This document shows positions 1 to 12,309 of a stretch of DNA of 64,000 nt, in pieces. Source of the DNA: Siphlonurus alternatus (lineage: Eukaryota > Arthropoda > Insecta > Ephemeroptera > Siphlonuridae). The notes beneath the pieces were generated by a model. That model was not told where the DNA came from. It saw only the letters and a program-made list of their open reading frames with translations, and ran no database searches. The stretch lies in assembly GCA_949825025.1 (NCBI GenBank), contig OX463784.1, positions 10,671,431-10,735,430 on the forward strand, written 5' to 3'. A program made the translations under genes and the position numbers. How positions within the stretch are numbered: position 1 is the stretch's first letter; each line of letters begins with the position of its first letter.

Positions 1-825
1 AGGTAAACGCTTCCGTATTCACGCACTTCAGAGAAATACGCACAGTGATCATAATAACTTTATGACGTTGCCTATAAAATACTACTGACTGTTACAGCCT
101 TGAATCAAAAATGGCAGGAAATACATATAAGGAGCTACCGTGACGTCTTCTTTCACGAATAATTATAATTTTTGTGTGTAAATATTTTTATCATTCGTTT
201 TAAATCATTGTGAGACAGCCTTTTTCAATTAGAATAGAAATTTCTTTATTTTGCGTTGTTTGACCTGACAGCAATTCTTACACATTCAAATACAAAATAA
301 TGTTCTATTGGATGTTTTTGAATACTTATTTCGTAAAAATTTCTACGTAACTATACTAAATTTTGTATATAATCAAATAAAAAGCATTGTATATAATATA
401 TTTTTTTAAACTGATGCCAAGATGATTATGCAAAAATATTGTTAGTAAGAGCTATTTTTCTATTTCTGAACGTTGAAAGTAACCTTTATTACAGTTAAAA
501 GTTGTGTTCTCGTACAACACAACTTGTTGTTGCCTGGTGGTATGAATTGATGGAAGATTTTATAAATTACTTCAAAAAGTAAAGAAAGAGTTCTGGAAAT
601 TCCTTTTCTAAATTAATTTTGCTGCATAATTTATAAGATTTTCTTCCTTAATTAAACAAGGAAATTCCAATGTAAGTATACTTGATTATTCCGGTTATAT
701 CCGGAATATTTTAGAGCAATGCATCGTTTACTGTACTTTCTGTATTATACACCTAGAGATAGTTCGAATGTTACTGCAATACAATTCCTAAAATTTTTCT
801 GAGATACACCTGTAATAGAGGTTGT
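1..825. other. A+T-rich DNA, no gene seen
   Basis: No open frame with recognisable protein features on either strand. Scattered A/T runs only, up to the target duplication of SINE copy A. Confidence 0.6.
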
Positions 826-838
826 ATTAATGCAGATT

Positions 839-1243
839 GTGGGAGGTGTGGCGCAGTGCACTTGACCGGGCCTCGACAGATCACCGAAGTTAAGCAACGC
901 CGAGCGTGGTTAGTAGTTGGATGGGTGATGATTTTCAACAAAAACCACGTTTCCCACCCAGGGATAAATTGTTGCCCTTTTCCACTATGTGGTTTCTCTG
1001 GCTTTGGACCATTGCACTTCTGGTTCATTGACAAAAACTGTAGCGTCCATCCTGGCTGAGGTTTCCACGTTTCCCTCAGTCAGGCAAATGCCGAGATGAA
1101 TTGCAAGGACGTGGCCGCTCCCGTTCCAGAAGAGCCCGTGAAACGCTCAAGTTAGGGTTTCGGAAGGTTTGGGATTTCAAAGTAGTATGTAATTAGAGTA
1201 ATTAGTAAGTAGAAGTACCCAATAGGGTTTTATTAAAAAGAAA
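839..1243 (+). mobile_element. 5S-rRNA-derived SINE, full-length copy A with 13-bp TSD
   Basis: After GGTGTGGCGCAGTGCACTTG it carries GATCACCGAAGTTAAGCAAC and GTTAGTAGTTGGATGGGTGA, a clear match to the internal promoter half of arthropod 5S rRNA. A body of about 300 bp follows, ending ACCCAATAGGGTTTTATTAAAAAG. ATTAATGCAGATT flanks both ends (826-838, 1244-1256), the mark of target-primed reverse transcription. Confidence 0.92.
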
Positions 1244-1930
1244 ATTAATGCAGATTTAGAAATTTTTGTGAGTTAAAATGAGTGCATAATCTTAAAATTT
1301 GAAGCTCAATAAATCTCCATAAGACTATTTGACGTGTACAAACAGAACGTTCGTTGTATCATGAGGTGTACACATGAGTCTTGCAATGACGTGAAGCTAT
1401 TCACGTATAACCTCAAAATTTAAATAAAAATCTAAAAATAAACTTAATTGATATGAGTAGGCCAAGAAGTGTTGATATGTTAGTCATTAGAGGTGGCGAT
1501 ATTGATAGGAATTTAGGAATGCAACACTTTTAAGTAAAAATACAGGTCAAAGAATTGAATTAGTTGCACATATGTCATGAATAAAAATATAAACATTAAT
1601 TATTTTACTAATTCAAATATTTTCGATTTCAGTTACGTAAAAATAAATTTTACTAAATTATTTGTATTTATTTCTCAATACGTCATCTGAATTCACAACA
1701 CTCTACTATTATGACACTATTACTATTATGTTAATTTTTCTTTTTTTCTGTAATAACTTCCTATCTAAGATGTTTCTTTTCTGTCTCCTTTGTTATAAAA
1801 AAGAATTTAAATACGGATTAATTTCTAAATTTCAACTGCAGTTCAACGATAAATAATATTGATATTATTTTATTAATATTTAACATTGTTAGAGTTCATA
1901 TTAATTATACATAAGTATAGCATGTATAGT

Positions 1931-2045
1931 ACAGGGAAAATTTCCCCTTGCGGTCATGTTAATCACCCATGTCCCATGCCCTGCAAGAATAACACAGGGC
2001 ATGGTGATTAATAAGGCTCAAGTGGGAAATATTACAAGGTGACGA
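1931..2045. mobile_element. Palindromic MITE, CACCATGCCCTGTG core
   Basis: The arms GGAAAATTTCCCCTTG...TTAATCACC and CAGGGCATGGTGATTAATAA pair around GCAAGAATAACA. The core is shared with 46197-46396 and 46773-46893. Confidence 0.68.
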
Positions 2046-2199
2046 GTATACATTCAATTTTGTGGTAGATAATATAAAGAACACACAGTCCAGCCATTCT
2101 GAATTAACACACCTCCATGGCATGGACTGCGTGCATGGTAACGCCTATAAACAAAGCAGGAGTAACAATCGTACTATCCCGCAGTGTACATTTCTAGAC

Positions 2200-2535
2200 A
2201 GAACGAACTTTATAATACTCCTGCCTTACTTGCTAGAGCTGCAGTTTTAATATATATAGATTCAGATTTGCAGTTTCGAGTGAGGTAAGTAGAGCACTTT
2301 ATTTTTAATAGTTTAATTAGTGAAAATAAGAATATTCCTACCAAGGCCGGAATCCTTATTGGTATACCTATAGGTGCTGGTGTACAAATTATCTTACATT
2401 GCAGTGAGCTTCGCAGAAAAATAAATATAAGCAGAAAAAAAATACAGTCTATGAATATCAAGGGAGTTTTGATTCACCACAATTCCGTACACTGCGTGGT
2501 AACGTCTACATCCAAAGGGAGAGTAACGTTCGTGG
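2200..2535 (+). repeat. Dispersed repeat, TTGCTAGAGCTGCAG family, copy 1
   Basis: GAACGAACTTTATAATACTC...CTTGCTAGAGCTGCAG at the left; ATGAATATCAAGGGAGTTTT and GTGGTAACGTCTACATCC at the right. A second partial right end lies just upstream (about 2130-2175, ACAAAGCAGGAGTAACA). The inverted AACTTTACTCCTGC ends in relatives suggest a MITE. Confidence 0.65.
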
Positions 2536-2539
2536 TGTC

Positions 2540-3565
2540 CAGGGGTGTAGGTAATATTAATTAATGCTTGACCAGCCTGTGAATGTTTGGCTCTCGACGG
2601 GAGATTTGCCTCGTCTGGAGAGCTTGTTCAAGGATGCACTCAGGAATCCCGGCGGCCGTGCCCAAAATGTCAAATATGCAACTTTTTATTGATTGGTTTT
2701 GCACACTGAGCAATTAGGTCAAGGATAGTCATAGTAATGAGGTGATGTGAGTACACGTACTTTTAAGTATACGTGCTAACAACTTTTCAATGTGTTAGAT
2801 CGTTCTGTTAAAAATATTTTTTCATATTTTTTTCTTCCAATTTTCATAATTTTATATTCTTTACATTCAGAATTGTCTGCCTCAAGATCATAATAGAAAT
2901 ATATTTTTAAGTAATCATTTAGGTTTCAACGCAATGAAATAAATATTTATAAAAATAAAAATTTTAACTACTTTTTCAAATTATTGTTTTTATTTATTCA
3001 TTTCTTTTATATTGCAGTTACTAAAATTATTAAAAACTTTAAAAATATTATTTTATTTTTATAATTCATTGTTTTAAATAAAAAAACACAATTAAAAATG
3101 AAATATTTTAAATAAATTAAAATTGCTTAAAACTACATTATTTTAAAAACAATAAAATCACGGTTAATCATTTTTTATTATTATTATTCTTTAATGTACA
3201 AAATGCGACTCAAATTTAAATCCCCCTCTAAATTCAAGCAACAAAATCACATTCAATTTTTATCCAGACTTATTTCTCTCCATAAACCTAATTTCGAAGT
3301 TAAAAAATTATGTAATGCATTCAATACGAGTTGTTTTGTTTACATCGCCTCGGGTAAATCACCAAAAACCTCCTTTTGGAATTAACATTCCTCGCCGTTA
3401 CATAAGCCACCTCAATAAAAAGTTTATATTTTAAATTCCGATATGTTTCCTAATTGTTGCATCTTAGCAGATAATATAATATAGACTGGCAAATCTATGT
3501 TACACGTGGTTATACCAACAGGTAAATTTTAACCACATTAGTTATTATAACCATATTTCTTTATG
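2540..3565. other. A+T-rich DNA, no gene seen
   Basis: Nothing recognisable apart from the tail of the preceding repeat. The sequence from 2820 to 3190 is almost pure A/T runs. Confidence 0.6.
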
Positions 3566-3570
3566 GACCT

Positions 3571-3775
3571 GTATGATTTTTTATTGCATATTTGGATAGA
3601 TGGCCTTGAGTTATATTTTTTAACTCTTTAACACCCTTAACAAAATGTTGTGACGTCATAGTCATGTAAATATTTAATACATAGGATAAGATGTTACATG
3701 ACTATGACGTCACAGCGTCTTTTTTCTCGATTTTAAGGAGGTAAGGTTAACAAAAATTAATGCAGGTTGTCCATT
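3571..3775. mobile_element. TGACGTCA-hairpin MITE, copy 1
   Basis: It starts near TTTATTGCATATTTGGATAG. The core is an inverted repeat of TGTGACGTCATAGTCATG around an A+T spacer. The same end and core recur at 14998, 27280 and 49603. Confidence 0.75.
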
Positions 3776-4606
3776 GAATTGAATTTTATTTTGATTTGTA
3801 CAATATTGAAATAAGCTGATTTAAAGAAACAAATTTTCAGTAACATAATTATTATATGTATTTATTTGATTTATATTTTTATAGTGTTCTGCATTCTGGC
3901 TTGATTTTCTATTTATTCGAGCTGTAAATTTTCCAGGAAACATGAATACATGGCAAGATATTGCTGTATCATTACAATTTCTCAATTCAACTAAAGGTAC
4001 ATTTCACTCATGTATAAATAATTAAATTCTATCGATAAGAGTGAATGAACACAACAACCTGCACATATGTCCTTGCGCCTGATGTAATTGCAATATCATA
4101 AACAATGAGGCAGCACGCGTCGACATATTTTAAAACAACAATGCCCGCAGCACTCTCAATCACTTGCGTAAGTAAATTGATGGGAAGAATATTCTAGAAT
4201 GTTTACCAATGATATAACAGCTGAAAATATTTGACATTTAAAAATATAAAAAAAATATTCCCCTTTTTTCCTTTTACAACACCTGAAATATATTTTATGT
4301 ATTTATCAAACGTGTTATTATGAAAATATAGGTGTACAAAAGCAATATAACACTTTTATATACCTGTAAATTGTTGTTGGTATATTGAATATAAAAATAT
4401 GTGTACACTTCTTGGCCTGGAAAATTTGCATCATTATGACGTATCGATACAATGCTAAAACTCTATAATATTATAAATAAAACCAGACCATATTGTGTTA
4501 TATTGATGTAAATTGAAACCTGGAATGAATATGTAATGGATCACTATCTCACAAAGAATTGCAAATCTTTATCATAATTAATTCATTATTATCAATCTCT
4601 TTATAT

Positions 4607-4975
4607 TTTGGAGCTGCAGTCCTATAGAGGACATAAAGGACCAAGAGATGGCGCTGACGTCTGCAAATTTTGCTCTTTGCATGGAGGATACGGCAATACC
4701 TATAGCATGGGGAGAATCATAAAAATTATCAAATATATAGGAAAGAAATCACTTACGAAGTTGAAATATTTTTTTTATATTTGTCCGAAAGTGTTTGACA
4801 ACTAATTATGGTGTTTTCATATCTGTAAAATTATTCTGTGGCTACTGATAGAGCATTTACATGATTTTACAATGTTAATCATATACAGCAATCCTCGCCA
4901 GACGCACGTAGTTCCAGCAGTTACCACCAGGTTCGCACTAACTTTATGACGCCAATAGAAAAGATCAGGGTTAAC
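4607..4975 (+). repeat. ~360-bp dispersed repeat, copy 1
   Basis: Nearly identical to 59396-59750, from TATAGAGGACATAAAG through GGATACGGCAATACCTATAG to CGCACTAACTTTATGACGCC. Shorter relatives occur at 35409 and near 38890. Class unknown; no clear TIR or tail. Confidence 0.8.
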
Positions 4976-5001
4976 GTTTATGCTGCACTTAGGATACACT
5001 C

Positions 5002-5205
5002 AAATTTATGTGATATTCCCTTCGGAAGTAGCTGGAAGTGTAAGGTTTCTGGTCTTCCTATTCGTATTTTAGTTTTACAATTTCATACATAGGTCAGTAC
5101 TTCTACTTCAAACTATTCTGTAAAATTTCAAAACTGAATTACAAACAGAAGAGCTGCAAACTTCACACTTCCGGCTACTTCCGGAAGGAATATCAAATTA
5201 ATTTG
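5002..5205. mobile_element. ~200-bp MITE, CTTCCGG ends, copy 1
   Basis: Inverted ends TGATATTCCCTTCGGAAGTA and TACTTCCGGAAGGAATATCA. The interior has GGTCAGTACTTCTACTTCAA and TTTCAAAACTGAATTACAAA. Relatives at 16742 and 35795. Confidence 0.8.
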
Positions 5206-5240
5206 AGGGTAGCACGTAAGATACGTGTGATCGTTTTGAA

Positions 5241-5355
5241 GTCTGTTCATAAACCCTGCTCGGCGTACACTTTCTACACCCAATCGACCTTAAATCCATG
5301 TACTTAAGGTCGATTGGGTGCAGAAAGTGTACACCGAGCAGGGGTAACAAACAGG
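5241..5355. mobile_element. Hairpin MITE, TGCTCGG/ACCCAATCGACC family
   Basis: A nearly perfect palindrome: CTGCTCGGCGTACACTTTCT, ACACCCAATCGACCTTAA, spacer, then the inverted copy. The ends are GTCTGTTCATAAACC and its approximate complement. Same family as 14050-14163. Confidence 0.82.
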
Positions 5356-5359
5356 ATAG

Positions 5360-6240
5360 TTGCTACATTGTTTACGAAGGTCTATAGTGAGCGAATTTAA
5401 ATGACATCGCATTGACTGGAGTTGGTAATTTTCTTACTTTTCCAAAAAATTAAAAATCTGCATATATTTATTTTTTTAGAACTGCAGCTCCGTAAATGTT
5501 TACAAGGGTAAAGTTTCCTTTTGTTCCTAACCGTGTGTTGAAGCGTATTAAAATTGATCGATTATATATAATTTATTTTAAGTATAGATATATAATTTAA
5601 GTAAAAACTAGATTAACTTACGTAATAGTATGTTTTAATGTAAGAAATGTAACATTCTCTAGTGGTTCTTGGTTATATTATAATAAATAAAAAACTATTA
5701 CGGAAGAGAGAGTTCAACTTGGTATTCGAGCACCAGCGAGGGTCAAATGATTTGGAGTCGTTCCAAATATTTTACTGCCAATCTTTATACGTTGTTATTA
5801 TTATTGTTGGGGCCAAAACGAAAGTATGCTGTATCTGACAATAATACAAATCATCCTAGTAGTATTTTACTTTCAGTTCTTTGTTATTACATGAAAATAT
5901 TATTAAGTTCAATTATCAATCAAATCAACATAACTTCATACACTGATAAAACAAAAATGTAATATTTGATAATCTGAAAGTACATGTTTTGTCTGATTAA
6001 AAATTGTTTTTCTCTTTTGCTGTGTTCATTATTATGCAGTGAAATTTTACAACAGTACCTACCCTAAGGCTTACGGCCTTGGGAGGACTATATTTTATTT
6101 TAACGCTAAAACTTATTTATTTATTTTTTTTCATCGATTTCTTATCCATTAATTAACCAGTCATCTTAGTGTAGTCATTACCCTTATGAAAGTAAACTCC
6201 ACGACTCTCTAAATCACAAATTTCAATACATACTTAATCA
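5360..6240. other. A+T-rich DNA, no gene seen
   Basis: The short open frame at 5747-5962 shows no family features. No splice-bounded exon could be supported. Confidence 0.55.
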
Positions 6241-6254
6241 CAATCCAAATTATG

Positions 6255-6257
<3 letters not shown>

Positions 6258-6307
<50 letters not shown>
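6258..6307. repeat. (TA)n microsatellite
   Basis: About 25 TA units directly at the tail side of SINE copy B. Confidence 0.95.
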
Positions 6308-6313
<6 letters not shown>

Positions 6314-6631
6314 ATCAAACCCTATTGGGTACTTTTATTTATTAATTACATACTACTTTGAAACCCCGAACCTTCCGAAACCCTAACTTAAGCGTTTCGC
6401 GGGCTCTTCTGGAACGGGGGCGGCCACGGCCTTGCAAATCCATCCCGGCATTTGCCTGCGGCTGAGGGAAACGTGGAAACCTCAGCCAGGATGGACGCTA
6501 CAGCTTTTGTCAATGAACCGGAAGTGCAATGGTCCAAAGCCAGGGGAATCACATAGTGGAAAAGCGCAACGTTTTACCCCTGGGTGGGAAACGTGGTTTT
6601 TGTTGAAAATGGTCACCCATCCAACTACTAA
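6305..6631 (-). mobile_element. 5S-derived SINE copy B, 5'-truncated
   Basis: Inverted copy from the tail (AACCCTATTGGGTAC) to the start of the 5S-like head (GGTCACCCATCCAACTACTA), where it breaks off, so most of the 5S head is missing. It abuts a TA microsatellite on its tail side. Confidence 0.88.
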
Positions 6632-7109
6632 AACTAATATATAAAATTATATATATTATATATAATATAATATATGCATGTAAGATTTTCAAGGACTTCC
6701 ATATCTTATGGCCAAAAAATTGGTTAAAATTTCAAAAGGTTCTGTGTTACAGTGGTGCTTACAAATTAATTTAGTAAAAAAAAAATATTCATTAACTTTT
6801 AGGCTTATAATATTATAATTATTATATAGTTAGGAAGTTTAAAAAGTTAATTTGATTTTTATTCGTCTCAGAAGAAAAAAATTACCCGTGCCTGTTTTGC
6901 GTTGCTAGATTTATAATTAAAATTTATGAAGACCACATCAGAGTGGCAGGAAAAGCAATCCGTCAGTTATATGTAAGCTTATTGACATTATCAAATCATT
7001 TACTTATCCAGACACAAAAAATTAAAAGTTTTATTATACACTTATAATAAATATGAGAGATCTTCATTTATTAAATTTGTGCCCCATTCTTGCAACCAGG
7101 TGTGAAGCT

Positions 7110-7356
7110 TCGGATACGATCTAGTTTTTGAATTATTAATTTTTAAAGTTGACTAATTTAACATGGAAGTTCCATTTCTCCATGTTAAAGTAGTCAACTT
7201 TAAAAATTCATAACTCAAAAACTAGATCGTATTTGTATACCTGATATTTTAGCTAATGATAGGGGGTGTATAGAGGAGAACATTTTAATTTTTTTTCAGA
7301 ATTTTTGTTTGAGGGATTTTTTTTTTTTAACATTGGTGTCGTTATCTTACCCTTAA
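7110..7356. mobile_element. Truncated copy of the GGTAACG palindromic MITE
   Basis: It shares ACTAGATCGTAT.TGTATACC and the GAGGAGAACATTTT block with 31571-31945. The right end CATTGGTGTCGTTATCTTA is retained and the left end is lost. The core hairpin (TTTTTAAAGTTGACTA inverted) is intact. Confidence 0.7.
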
Positions 7357-8133
7357 ACTACAAAATATAACGTGGCTATTTTATCAAAGGAATATTTTCG
7401 TAACATTTTGATACATCAGAAATTAGGACAAGCACTGCAACAATATAATATGACAATTAGCCAGCAGAGTTATCAGTGCAAGAACATTGTTGCGATCACT
7501 GCAATTGTTGACGCAACACATGTCACGCACTGCTGTGTTCATTGCCAAGGTTGTGTTTTCATAACAAATTAGCCAATTCACGGTAAACATGTGGCTATTA
7601 ACAGCGCAAATACGGATATTATGTGAGGTAGCATGCTAGCGAGAAATGAAGATATGATAATTTTTTTATTAAAATTTAATAAAAATAAATTTAAATTAAT
7701 AAATGTTAATTGTTAGCACCAGCTGTTATGTTTTTTAAGAAATGCCTTACTGTTGTTTGTTTGTGGAAGATAAAATAAACGAAAGACAGTTATGACATTG
7801 AATTTGCATTTTGTATGATAATATTTTCACCTAAATCAGCTACTCTATGATATTGAACCTTTGGTAGAAAATACATCATACTGCTCCTTTAAAAGAATCG
7901 CGATTAATTAATTACATGTCAATAATATGAAAAAATGAAAATTATCAAACAGATTGCCTCTCTTATATACTTTACTGAATACTTTAATACAAATGCATTA
8001 TAATTTTTTTAAGATGATGTGACTCAGATTTCGATTAGTTTTAATCAGTATCTTTTCGGTTAAACAATTATGAATATATATATACAACGTTCAAAATATG
8101 TGAACCTGTTTTTGCATTTTTGCAGTACTATTT

Positions 8134-8134
<1 letters not shown>

Positions 8135-8211
<77 letters not shown>
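8135..8211. repeat. (GA)n microsatellite
   Basis: Pure GA run of nearly 40 units, followed by GA-rich degenerate sequence to about 8275. Confidence 0.97.
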
Positions 8212-8212
<1 letters not shown>

Positions 8213-8279
8213 ATATAAAGACTGAGGGATAGAGAGAAAACATAAGATACAGAAAGACAGAGTTAGAAAGAGAGACGTG

Positions 8280-10640
8280 TAGACGTGGACTCCAGTGTAC
8301 ACCGACTTTCATCGCCCACGCCCGGCCGCATGACGAGCCACAATGTTCGCTAATCTCCTCGGCTTTCTTAAAGTGACACCGACATTGTCACGGTGACAAT
8401 GGAACAACTCAAACTCTCTTTAAAAAATAAAAATCTACCATGGCTAATTTTTAATAAATTTTATTGAAAGTAATATTTAACACTTTTACTCTTCTTTCAA
8501 TGATTGGAACGATAAAAAAATAAATACTTAAAGAAAATATTTAATCGTTATATATAATCCAGATTATACAATGTTAAAAGAAATAAGGAAGCATTTTTTT
8601 TTTATAACTCTAAAGCTAGTATACTATATATTACATGATAAAATGTTCTTAAAAAACTCTAAACAATGAATTACGTCAATGCGATACACGCAAAATACCA
8701 TACATTTTTGCATGCGTTAAATTCTGTTTTAAGTCAAAACAAAAAATTAAGAATCCATGCATTTTTAAGTTTTGAGTAATAAATTTTCAAGCAATTATTT
8801 GAATTTTTTCTCAACCTTCAGCTTTTCGCCTGTGACGTAATAGGCATAATGGCATCAGAGGCAATGAATTTTAAAATATGAAAATTTGTATTGCCATGCA
8901 GTATTCCACCAAAAATGCAAACCTCTTCAACGAATATAATAAAAATATAATTTTTATTATATACTCATACCATGTAGTAAGTAATGTACTAGAATTCAAC
9001 ATAGTATAAAAAAAGCATAATAATGTCATGTACACTGAAATCAAGTGAGTTTTATTCACAAAGGGTATAAGCTCTTTGTCATACCAAGGTTTTACCTTCT
9101 AAAATTGTAAATAAGACTATCACTTCTGCTAAAAAAATAAATAAACACATTCTTTACTTTATTTAGAAGGGCATTGCATTTGTATCAAATGATGCCTATA
9201 ATATAATCTCTTTGATTTACAATAATGTATTAATATGTTTATATATGAGAATTTAATTTTTTTACGTAACTGTCAGAACTTGTACATCCATTAGTCACAC
9301 TGTATTAAAATAATTTTTCTAAAATAAATAATTTTTATACATAATTAGCAAATTTTATATTCTAAAAATTGTCTAATATTATCAACAAAGAATTGAAAAT
9401 TTAATATATTAAATTTATAGCAATTTTGTATAACATTAACATTTTGAAAGACTAATTCAGCAGATCTTAAATACAGTACTTAATTTTATTTCAGTTTTCA
9501 ATATTTTTTTGATAAATTAAGCTGCAAATAATTTTTTTTTTATGTTTTTATATTGTAACTAATTTTTTTAGTTTTATAATAAATTCTGCTTCCAATATAG
9601 TCAAGGTATATGAATAATATGTTTGTATAACGTATTGAATTCTTGGCAATATGATTATAATATACCTAACCAATAGTCTGTTTTGGACAAATATAATATA
9701 TAATAAATAAAATAAAATAAATTTGCTGAAAAGTATTTCAAAAATTCAAAAATTCGGTGAACACTTATAGATGAAACACAAAAGTTCATTATGACGTCAC
9801 AGATGACGCAGTTGGTCCTGCTAGCTCTGGGCAGTGACTGGATCTGGGTCAGCTGATCAGGAAGCTGCCAAATGCCCCAAGGAAGACACATTCCTTCTTC
9901 AGAACCACGTCGTCCAGCACTGTCCCTTTTACCGTCGACGGTCTAATTGTACTGTTTACTAACATCGAGTGCTGCTGCTAGGAAGTCATGCCATAATACC
10001 AATGCTTTATATGGCAAACAACTCAAATTCTTATCCATTCTTGTTTAAACTGGTTCAATTGCATTGTAATGCAGTTGCATTGTAATGTACGTAACTTTTA
10101 AGATTGTATATTATAAAGTTTTTTAATCAAACCACAATAGCTAATATAGTTTTTTGTAATAAATGTTATATAGTAATGTATTATAATTTTTTCCCTTAAA
10201 ATCTTAATGCTGTAAAATCAATGATTTAGAGCTTTCATCATGTAATAATATAGGTAACATATTACTGTGACGTAACATTGTGTTTCACCTCGATTTTGTG
10301 GGTGTTGAGACACTTGAATTATAATTAATTATTGATAACTAATCATTATAATAGATATTATAAAATATATTGTAAAATAAAACAAACTTCCTCTCAAATA
10401 TGACTATATTTGAAAATGCATAACTTAGGAAACCATGGAAACCCATCAATGTGGACTCGTTTCTGGTTTTTCGGTATTGGGTGGAAGAACTTGCTATAGG
10501 TGGGTGAAGCATATGCATGTTTATTATTTTAGTAATAATACTTGCAAAATGCTTGACGATATTAAAGTGATTTGATGAGAGATGTTTAATATACCGAGCC
10601 ACAACGTACTGGGAGTTTTTTCAAATATTTTATTTTACAT
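8280..10640. other. Unassigned A+T-rich DNA
   Basis: No gene or dated insertion recognised. A more G+C-balanced stretch at about 9790-10000 gives a 78-residue minus-strand frame (9655-9891) without recognisable motifs. Confidence 0.5.
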
Positions 10641-10641
10641 T

Positions 10642-10770
10642 AGGTCTGTTTGTAAAAAATACACAATCAGATGGAATCGATTATTTGTGATAAACCTTAC
10701 GTACATGGAACATAAGGCTCATCACAAATAATCGATTCTTTCTCATTGTGTATATTTATGAACAGATCTT
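10642..10770. mobile_element. Hairpin MITE sharing AGGTCTGTT ends
   Basis: The outer ends AGGTCTGTTTGTAAA and AAATATACACAATG-type arms pair. The inner arms carry AATCGATTATTTGTGAT on both sides of the spacer TACGTACATGGAACATAAGG. The ends and centre resemble 5241 and 14050 but the stem sequence differs. Confidence 0.72.
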
Positions 10771-11545
10771 TGTCTTCAGAAAATATAAAATATAATTAAT
10801 TTAACCATAATTAAATAATTGAGCGTGCATTATTTTTAATTTTGTCTCAATATCGCTTTTTTATATTGTAAATCTACCCCCCCCCCCTTTTTGACTCAAT
10901 TTTACATGCTTAGCATTATTATTCCACGCGTGGCATCCCGAGTTTACAGTGTAATTTTTTTCAAGGTATAAAGATTGAACCGTGTTTAATTATTATAAAT
11001 ACAATAATAATTGTACATTACTATAAAGATTTTAGAGTTATATTAGGTATAAAAATTAATAAAGTTTAATGCTTTAATAAAAAAAATTAATTAATTTTTA
11101 AAATATTAAAATACAAATTATTTATTACTTAATTACTTGCATAATAAAAACATGTAAACATTAAATATTAATCATATAGCTAACAAAAATTTCTCTTTGC
11201 ATAATAATTATTAGCATCACACTTGACAATTATGATGATATTATACAAGAGATTCGCGGTTGGTACCCGCTGGAATGAAAGTTGTTTGTGATGCAATCTC
11301 AGTACTGCACTTCCTATACTTGCAAGTAGTTGCAACCAGATTTCCTGCAAGATAGAAATGTATGATGGCAAGTGTTGAAATGTCTCATATCTTTTAATTT
11401 GAACGGAAATAAAGAATAAAAGTCAACAAGCGTAAGCACGATTAAATTATAATCTTTAATTTAACCTCGTGTTCTTTAGAATTTAGTGGTGATACAATAT
11501 TTTTAATGTTGTAAAAAAATTATTAAAAGTTTTTTTAACAGCCCT

Positions 11546-12300
11546 TTTGTGGGGCCGAAAATACTGGGTGATGCTGCTTTGTGGGGACTTTTGGTCATTT
11601 GTGGGGACATTTGGCCGAGGTCCCCACAAAAGGGAGGACATTTGTCCTTCATGTATGTTTGTGGGGACTCAGTTGTCACTCGGGCTATTTTCAGGGGACA
11701 GGTGATTGTCCCCTCAAAATTAGGGCGCTTATTTCATTCGACAACTGAGTTTAAGATCGAAAATAAGGGGGTTCATAATTTGCCCAAGGCATGGCGCCTC
11801 TGTTGTCTCCAACATTTTCCCCCCGTTATTCCACCCCATAGATGGCGCTAGCCCTAAAAAACAGGAACGGGGGGGGGGGGGGGGGGAAAGAAGGTATGCG
11901 AGGCAAAGGTCCCAGCGCCCCAGCAAAAGCCGATTCCGTGGTCAGCGAATGAGGTCCCCACAAAAGTAATTGAAATTAGGCACATCCCCAAGGTACCCAG
12001 GTAACAACGTTGTGACAAAGGCACTTTGTGGGGACAATGTCCGCACGAAAGTCAAAGTGATTCATCTTTATTATTTCAGGTGAATAAAGTTGTCACTTAG
12101 GAGCTATAGAGGGGACAATTTCCGCACAAAAAAGTAAAGGTGATTCACGTTTAATATGGCAGGTGAGAAACGTTGTGACAAAGGCACTTTGGTGGGGACA
12201 ATGTCCGCACAAAAGTCAAGGTGTATTTTTGCGATCGGACAACAAGATCACCACAATTCCGCAATCAGCGAATGATGTCCCCACAAAAGTCATTCAAATT
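11546..12300. repeat. GTGGGGAC/GTCCCCAC motif block with imperfect tandem units
   Basis: The octamer GTGGGGAC or its complement occurs at 11581, 11601, 11620, 11661, 11954, 12027, 12192 and 12277, most within TTTGTGGGGAC or GTCCCCACAAAAG. Three diverged units of about 80 bp start at 12021, 12100 and 12184 (TTTGTGGGGACAATGTCCGC type). TCAGCGAATGAGGTCCCCAC at 11942 recurs near 12265 with one change. An 18-base G run sits at 11869-11886. The open frames here lack recognisable protein features. Origin unknown. Confidence 0.75.
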
Positions 12301-12309
12301 AAGTTTCAT

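Noticed and set aside
841..960. Genuine 5S rRNA gene
   Set aside because: Only part of 5S is matched, it is followed by a repeated body and flanked by a 13-bp target duplication, and eight other dispersed copies exist. It is a SINE.
8091..8312. Ser-Leu repeat protein on the minus strand
   Set aside because: Translation of the (GA)n microsatellite.
11549..11851. Possible coding region in the GTGGGGAC block
   Set aside because: Open frames on both strands come from unusual composition and motif repetition; no domain or splice support.
12021..12240. CRISPR-like array
   Set aside because: The units are imperfect, without regular spacers, in eukaryotic DNA; no other array-like repeats were seen in the window.
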